From contig NZ_NJIF01000009.1 of NCBI RefSeq assembly GCF_002209555.1, positions 124,001 through 188,000 of the forward strand: a stretch of DNA of 64,000 nt, written 5' to 3'. A model generated the notes under the pieces. That model searched no databases. It had not been told where the DNA came from and was given only the letters and a program-made list of their open reading frames with translations. The stretch comes from Achromobacter insolitus. GTDB lineage: Bacteria > Pseudomonadota > Gammaproteobacteria > Burkholderiales > Burkholderiaceae_B. The position numbers and the translations under genes were made by a program. Positions within the stretch are counted from its first letter, which is position 1; each line of letters opens with the position of its first letter. This document shows, in pieces, positions 59,033-64,000 of this stretch.

Positions 59033-59721
59033 GAGCTCCGCTTGCGGGCGGACTCGATGCCCAATTGCTTGAGCTTGCGGTACAGATGGGTACGTTCCAG
59101 CCCGGTGCGTTCCGACACCCGGGTCATGCTGTGGCTTTCGCGAACCAGGTGGTATTCGAAATAGATGCGCTCGAATTCATCGCGCGCTTCGCGCAGCGGC
59201 TGGTCCAGCGAGATGCTGCCCAGTTGGCCATTGGAGGTGACCGGAACTTCGTTGGCGGGAGCGGCGGCCAGGACCGGAGGATCCAGTTCGTCTTCCAGCG
59301 CGACGGCGGCGCTGGCGACTGCCGGATGCGCAGCGGCGGGCGCCGGGTGCGGCGCGCGGCCGCGCGCCAAGCCGGCGGCGACGGTTTTCAACAGGCGCTG
59401 CAGCGTGATCGGCTTTTCGAGGAAATCCATGGCGCCGATGCGCGTGGCTTCGACTGCCGTATCGATGGTGGCGTGACCGCTCATCATGATCACGGGCATG
59501 TCGAGCAGGCCTTGTGAGCCCCACTCCTTGAGCAGGCTGACGCCGTCCGTGTCGGGCATCCAGATGTCCAGCAACACCAGGTCTGGACGCATGCGCAAGC
59601 GTGCGGCGCGCGCTTGCGCCGCGTTTTCAGCCAGCTCGACCGTGTGTCCTTCGTCGTATAGGATTTCCGACAAAAGCTCGCGTATACCGACTTCGTCGTC
59701 AACCACCAGAATTCTGGCCAT
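59029..59721 (-). CDS. NtrX-like response regulator without AAA+ domain
   Basis: This 230-residue regulator has a receiver (1-120, phosphoacceptor Asp52 in LLDIWMPD, Lys in EKPITL), an Ala/Pro-rich linker (125-180) and a Fis-type helix-turn-helix at the end (about 190-228: ESHSMTRVSERTGLERTHLYRKLKQLGI). Canonical NtrX has a sigma-54 AAA+ domain between these parts; here about 60 linker residues replace it. It therefore cannot remodel sigma-54 polymerase and should work like RegA/PrrA. It overlaps trkA and is 11 bases from the kinase gene. Confidence 0.87.
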   Translation of the reverse strand: MARILVVDDEVGIRELLSEILYDEGHTVELAENAAQARAARLRMRPDLVLLDIWMPDTDGVSLLKEWGSQGLLDMPVIMMSGHATIDTAVEATRIGAMDFLEKPITLQRLLKTVAAGLARGRAPHPAPAAAHPAVASAAVALEDELDPPVLAAAPANEVPVTSNGQLGSISLDQPLREARDEFERIYFEYHLVRESHSMTRVSERTGLERTHLYRKLKQLGIESARKRSS

Positions 59722-59732
59722 AAAGCATCCAC

Positions 59733-62051
59733 CTATTGCGTAGCCGCATTATCCTTTTCTTGCGCGGTCGCGTCCATAGTATCGGCCTCGGACGCCAGCC
59801 GGGTCAACAATATGGAGATCCGCGCGCCCCCCTCCTTGCGGTTGGCAAGGTCTATACGGCCGCCGTGTTCTTCCACGATCTTGCGTACGATAGCCAATCC
59901 TAACCCAGTCCCGTGGGACTTGGTGGTGACGTAGGGCTCGAACGCGCGCTGCATGACCTGGGGCGGAAAGCCCGGTCCCGTGTCGGCGACGGTGAACCTG
60001 AGCGCCTGATGGGCCGCCCGGTCGGGCTGTTCGCTGCGCATGAGCTGCGTGGTCACGCTGACCCGGCCTTGCCCGCCCTGCTCGGCGATCGCGTCGCGGG
60101 CGTTGGACATCAGATTGTGGATCACCTGACGCAACTGGGTGGGATCGCCCTCGATGGGCGGGAGGTCCGGCGCCAGCGTCACGTCCAGGTTCAGGGCCTT
60201 CTCGGCAGCCAGGCGCGGCGAACCGCCTTCGGGGTCCCATCCATACAGCGACAGCACGTCGGCCACCAGGGCGTTGAAATCGATCCGCTGCATCACGGCG
60301 GGCGGCGTGCGGGCGTATTCGCGGAAGTCGTCCACCATCTGCTTGAGCGACGCCACCTGATTGACGATGGTATTGGTGGAACGCTCGACAATCTGGGCCT
60401 CGGCGGGGGGCAGCTTGCCCTCCAGCTTCATGGCCAGGCGTTCAGCCGACAGCTGGATCGGCGTCAGCGGGTTCTTGATCTCGTGCGCCAGGCGGCGGGC
60501 GACCTCGCCCCAGGCCACGGTCCGGTTGGCCGAGATCACTTCGGTGATATCGTCGAACACCACCAGATAGCCGTTGCCGCGCCCATCCACGCGCAGGTGC
60601 GTGCCGCGCGCAAGCAGGGTCAGGGGTTGGGCCGCGGCGGGCGCGTCGCCCTGGCCCGGGGCGATTTCAAATTGCTGCTGCCAATGTTGGCGTTCGGAGC
60701 CCACCGCGGCATGGGCGGAAAATGCCTGCCGCACGATGTTGGCGAACTCCAGCATGCCGCTCACCGTCTCCAGCGGACGGCCGATCACCGAGCGCAAGTC
60801 CGCGCCCAATATGGTCTGGGCACCCTGGTTGACGGTGGTGACGCGGAAAGATTCGTCAAACACCAGCACCCCGGAGGACAGGTTCGACAGCACGCTTTCC
60901 AGATAGACATTGGAACGCTCCAGCTGCTGGCGGTTGCTCTCGACCATGCGGCGGGCCTCGTCGAGCTGGCGCGTCATGGCATTGAAGGACCGCGTGAGCT
61001 GGCCGACTTCGTCGCGTTCCGGAGGTTCGGGCAGCGGCCGGTAGTCGCCCACCCCTACGGCCTGCGTGCCGCCGGCCAGGCTGAGCAGCGGCCGCACCAA
61101 CCGCTTGGACAACGACAACGCCACAGCGATGGCGCCAAACGCCGCCAGCAACAGAGCCAGGGTCAGGGTGATGCCATAGAGTTTGCGCAGGCCCAGCCGC
61201 GACAGCGCCAGCTCCTGGTAGTCGCGAAAGCCTTGCTGCACCAGGTTGGCGTTATGGGCGATCTGCTCGGGCACCGGCTGCAGCAGCTGCAGCCAGCGAG
61301 GTTCGGAGGCCGGTCCCAGCAGGTTGTCGTAGCGGTCCGGACCGGTAAGCGGAATCACCACGCGCAAATGCAGGCCGCCTTCGGCGCCAGGCGCCACGGG
61401 GTCGTCGGCTTCAGCGGCCGAGTAGCCGCGCGCCAGCCGCAGCTGGTTCATGACGGTGGATGGCGGCGTGGCCGGCAGCAACTGGCCGTACTGGCTGGTC
61501 GAGAACGCGATCATGCGCCCGCTGCCCGTGAACACCATGGCTTCCTGCACGCCATTGGCCTCGCGCAAGCGCGTCAAGGCCAGCGTTACGCCGCTGTCGG
61601 AGCTGCGGTTCAATTCCATGGCCATGGAGCGCGCGCGGGCGTCCAGATCCGCCAGCAGCGAATCCAGCGCGGCGCGGCCCAGGTTCAGGCCGGCTTCCAG
61701 GGCCGTGTCCACGCGCACGTTGAACCAGGATTCGATCGAGCGCGACATGAACTGCACCGACACGGTGTAGATCAGCGCGCCGGGCACCACGCCGATCAAC
61801 GCGAACGCCAGCGAAAAACGGGCCGTCAAGCGAGCGCCGAACTGCCGCCTGCGAATCTGCCGGGCCAACCGCACGGTCAGCGCGACCACCCAGATGAAGA
61901 GTGCCAGCGCAAAAATGCCGTTCAGCACCAGCAGCGTGTCGTAATAGCGCGCAAAGCGCGAGGCGTTTCCGGTGGACCACGCCAGCAACCCCAGCAGCGC
62001 CAGGCCGCTTACCGCGCCTACCATCAGGGCCAGCCGAAGCAAAAGCCTCAT
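59733..62051 (-). CDS. NtrY-like sensor histidine kinase
   Basis: This 772-residue membrane kinase has two helices near the N-terminus (about 5-60), one at about 80-105, an extracytoplasmic region, a helix near 290-320, then HAMP (about 320-375). A PAS domain (about 390-500) and HisKA with phosphoacceptor His in RRLAHEIKNPLTPIQL follow, and an HATPase domain with VIHNLMSNARDAI, DTGPGFPPQV and GTGLGLAIV. It matches NtrY and should phosphorylate the adjacent NtrX-like protein. Relatives respond to nitrogen or redox conditions. Confidence 0.92.
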   Translation of the reverse strand: MRLLLRLALMVGAVSGLALLGLLAWSTGNASRFARYYDTLLVLNGIFALALFIWVVALTVRLARQIRRRQFGARLTARFSLAFALIGVVPGALIYTVSVQFMSRSIESWFNVRVDTALEAGLNLGRAALDSLLADLDARARSMAMELNRSSDSGVTLALTRLREANGVQEAMVFTGSGRMIAFSTSQYGQLLPATPPSTVMNQLRLARGYSAAEADDPVAPGAEGGLHLRVVIPLTGPDRYDNLLGPASEPRWLQLLQPVPEQIAHNANLVQQGFRDYQELALSRLGLRKLYGITLTLALLLAAFGAIAVALSLSKRLVRPLLSLAGGTQAVGVGDYRPLPEPPERDEVGQLTRSFNAMTRQLDEARRMVESNRQQLERSNVYLESVLSNLSSGVLVFDESFRVTTVNQGAQTILGADLRSVIGRPLETVSGMLEFANIVRQAFSAHAAVGSERQHWQQQFEIAPGQGDAPAAAQPLTLLARGTHLRVDGRGNGYLVVFDDITEVISANRTVAWGEVARRLAHEIKNPLTPIQLSAERLAMKLEGKLPPAEAQIVERSTNTIVNQVASLKQMVDDFREYARTPPAVMQRIDFNALVADVLSLYGWDPEGGSPRLAAEKALNLDVTLAPDLPPIEGDPTQLRQVIHNLMSNARDAIAEQGGQGRVSVTTQLMRSEQPDRAAHQALRFTVADTGPGFPPQVMQRAFEPYVTTKSHGTGLGLAIVRKIVEEHGGRIDLANRKEGGARISILLTRLASEADTMDATAQEKDNAATQ

Positions 62052-62638
62052 GATGGGTCTTTCTCCTTGTCGCTGAGCACGAACGTGAAGTCCATCCAGG
62101 GAGTGGCCTGCACCCAGGAACTGCTGTTCAGGGCGTTGACCTGGAAGGGCCGCGGCAGCAGCGAGGTATCCAGGCGCAGGCGCAGTTGGCCGCCGTACAG
62201 GACGTCGGCGTCGAAGTCGCCGGCGTCCGCCACCGGCCAGTTGCGGATGTGGCGGATGACGCCCATGGCGTCATCCAGCGAGGCGACCGGGAAGGTCAAC
62301 TCGCCCACGCCTACGCGCCATTGCCGGGTCAGGGCGTTGTAGATGATGCGCCACGTACGGGAAGTGTCAACCAGGGACTTGTCGAACCACCACCAGCGTT
62401 CACGCGTGATGGTGAGATCGGCGGTGAGATACAGCGGCACCCCACGCTGGGCCGCTTCCCGCAACTGGGAGTTCAATTCGAACTCGATGTCCGCGTCGAT
62501 TTCGAGCTTGCCGTCGCGCACCGCCGGGCGAACCTCGGTGACCTTGGGTTCGGCCCCATGCGCCTCGCCGCCCGGCACAAAGGAAAGCAAGGCAGATACG
62601 AGCAACAACCCGAGAAATAAGCGCGGAATAATGGACAT
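62048..62638 (-). CDS. DUF4390 exported protein
   Basis: This 196-residue protein has a signal peptide (about 1-28). The mature part, VRDGKLEIDADIEFELNSQL then GVPLYLTADLTI, the WWFDKSLV segment and RTWRIIYNALTRQWRV, is the DUF4390 family, found just upstream of ntrY in many betaproteobacteria. Its function is not known; genomic position suggests a link to the NtrYX sensor. It overlaps ntrY by 4 bases. Confidence 0.85.
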   Translation of the reverse strand: MSIIPRLFLGLLLVSALLSFVPGGEAHGAEPKVTEVRPAVRDGKLEIDADIEFELNSQLREAAQRGVPLYLTADLTITRERWWWFDKSLVDTSRTWRIIYNALTRQWRVGVGELTFPVASLDDAMGVIRHIRNWPVADAGDFDADVLYGGQLRLRLDTSLLPRPFQVNALNSSSWVQATPWMDFTFVLSDKEKDPS

Positions 62639-62677
62639 ACGGCACCGGAACTACGTCATGCCCCTATTCTTGGCGAT

Positions 62678-64000
62678 TCAGGACTGCTTGGCAAACAAGG
62701 CATAGAAAAACCCGTCATGCTGGGCCGCGGGTGTTGCATCGACAGCAACGGGGAGCAACTGGCCGGGCGCATCCAGCCGCAGCGCCTCGGGGTGCCGCTG
62801 CATGAACTCCAGTGCCTGGCGGGTTCCCTCGATAGGGAAGATCGAGCAGGTCACGTAGAGTAGCCGCCCCCCGGGCGCCACGGTGCGCCAGAGCGCATCC
62901 AGGATCCTGGCCTGCAGGGTGGCCGTGCGACGCACGTCGTTCTCGCGCCGCAGCCAGCGGATGTCCGGATGGCGCCGCACGATGCCCGACGCCGTGCAGG
63001 GCACATCCGCCAACACGGCATCAAACGGCTTGCCGTCCCACCAGGCGTCCAGATCGGCGGCATCAGCCGCTTTCAACTGGACACGGTTGCTTGCCAGGCC
63101 CAGCCGGTCCAGGTTCTGCCCGACGCGGTCCAGCCGGCTGGCGTCGGCGTCCAGGGCCAGCAGGTCGATATCGGCCAGCTCCAGCAGATGTGCGGTCTTG
63201 CCGCCCGGCGCCGAGCAGGCATCCAGCACGCGCATGCCATCCGCGGGCGCCAGCAATTCGGCCGCCAGCTGCGCGCCGGCGTCCTGCACCGACCACCAGC
63301 CTTCGGCGAAACCGGGCAATTGCGTCACCGGCTTGGGGGTGGCCAGCACCAGGCCGGCCTGTCCGACGGCTTCGGCGGCAAGGCCGGCAGCCTGGAAGGC
63401 CGCCAGTACCTGCTCGCGGCTGGCGCGGCGCCGGTTGACGCGCAAGGTCAGCGGAGCGGGCAGATTGGCCGCAGCCAGGATCTCGCGCCATTGCTGCGGG
63501 TAGGCCACGCTGAGCTGCTTGACCCACCAGCCAGGGTGATTCCATTGGGCCTCAGGGCTGTCGGCAACGGCGGCCCCCAGGGCCGCGCGCTCCCGCAGGA
63601 AACGGCGCAGGCAGGCGTTGAGCATGCCTTTATAGGAAGCCAGGGCACGGGTGCGGGACGCGGCGGTCACCGCCTGATCCACCACCGTGTGCGCAGCGTA
63701 GACCGGCATGCCCGGCAGGGCCGAGGCGGCCTCGCCCTCTTCCTTCAACAGGGTCAGCGATACCAGCAGCAAGGATTCGAACAGCACGCTGGGATAGCGC
63801 TGCACCATCTCGCGGCCTACGGCGTCGGCCCAGCCCAGGTAGCGCATGGCATGGAACGACAAGGCCTGCGTGGCGGGCCGCAGGGACGACTCCACGTCGG
63901 CCAGCGCGTCCGTCAGCGAACGGCCGTCCAGCACGCCTTCGACCACCTCCGCGCTGGAAAGCAGGACGGAAGACAGCGGAGGGGCCAGATTGGGGGAGTC
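62678..64000 (-). CDS. rsmB: 16S rRNA (cytosine-967 C5)-methyltransferase, 5' end cut by the window edge
   Basis: The reading frame stays open through 64000, so the true start lies outside the window; about 440 residues are seen. An N-terminal NusB-like RNA-binding domain (VVEGVLDGRSL, FHAMRYLGWADAVG, KGMLNACLRRFLRE) precedes the class I methyltransferase domain. The two cysteines are in ADVPCTASGIVRRHPDIRW (catalytic pair motif) and YVTCSIFPIEG. SAM motif I is LDACSAPGGKTAHLLE. The enzyme methylates C967 of 16S rRNA. It lies 39 bases upstream of the DUF4390 gene. Confidence 0.95.
   Translation of the reverse strand, partial: DSPNLAPPLSSVLLSSAEVVEGVLDGRSLTDALADVESSLRPATQALSFHAMRYLGWADAVGREMVQRYPSVLFESLLLVSLTLLKEEGEAASALPGMPVYAAHTVVDQAVTAASRTRALASYKGMLNACLRRFLRERAALGAAVADSPEAQWNHPGWWVKQLSVAYPQQWREILAAANLPAPLTLRVNRRRASREQVLAAFQAAGLAAEAVGQAGLVLATPKPVTQLPGFAEGWWSVQDAGAQLAAELLAPADGMRVLDACSAPGGKTAHLLELADIDLLALDADASRLDRVGQNLDRLGLASNRVQLKAADAADLDAWWDGKPFDAVLADVPCTASGIVRRHPDIRWLRRENDVRRTATLQARILDALWRTVAPGGRLLYVTCSIFPIEGTRQALEFMQRHPEALRLDAPGQLLPVAVDATPAAQHDGFFYALFAKQS

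Overview
The window is a GC-rich chromosomal segment from a betaproteobacterium of the Alcaligenaceae, most likely Achromobacter or Bordetella. The evidence is three orphan Bug-type tricarboxylate-transporter binding proteins, the gene orders rhodanese-grxC-secB-gpsA, gpmA-envC-ctpA-moeB and rsmB-DUF4390-ntrY-ntrX-trkA-trkH, and heavy G/C use at third codon positions. There is no phage, insertion sequence or CRISPR array. The genus is inference; the family-level call is firmer.

Region 1 (1-15.9 kb) is a catabolic island. It opens with the end of a branched-chain amino acid type ABC importer (livHMGF), a GntR regulator, a hydrolase with an SCP2-like N-terminal region and a metallo-beta-lactamase-fold hydrolase. 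A divergent pair of operons follows. The leftward one runs aconitase paralogue, hydantoinase/dihydroorotase-like amidohydrolase, isochorismatase-like cysteine hydrolase, CobW GTPase. The rightward one runs GntR regulator, isocitrate-lyase-family lyase, two short-chain dehydrogenases, Bug protein. Three copies of one operator word lie between them, two covering TTGACA -35 boxes, so the two arms look like one regulon for an unidentified ring amide or imide.

Region 2 (15.9-28.1 kb) holds a siderophore receptor with a candidate Fur box, two small exported proteins (one a free-standing SecD P1-head-like domain), a NarL-type two-component pair, a LysR/Bug/sulfatase module and a Tat-exported lipoprotein phosphoesterase.

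Region 3 (28.1-39.3 kb) is mostly core: tRNA-Pro(CGG), ispB, rplU-rpmA-obgE, proB and thiC. An FAH-family/IclR pair sits between ispB and rplU. A degenerate response regulator, an XRE regulator and a second SecD-P1-like protein lie between proB and thiC. thiC has a TPP riboswitch and a hairpin that hides its ribosome binding site.

Region 4 (39.27-40.29 kb) has no gene. It is a roughly symmetrical set of inverted elements. Two related structured elements face each other and share a core at about 87 percent identity; their outer stems differ in sequence but both remain fully paired. This is the strongest non-coding novelty in the window.

Region 5 (40.3-64 kb) holds an FAD oxidase with a GntR regulator that looks leaderless, a diguanylate cyclase, the two housekeeping operons, a Bug protein, trmL, comF, a methyltransferase, ybdK and the Trk/NtrYX/RsmB cluster, which runs off the right edge.
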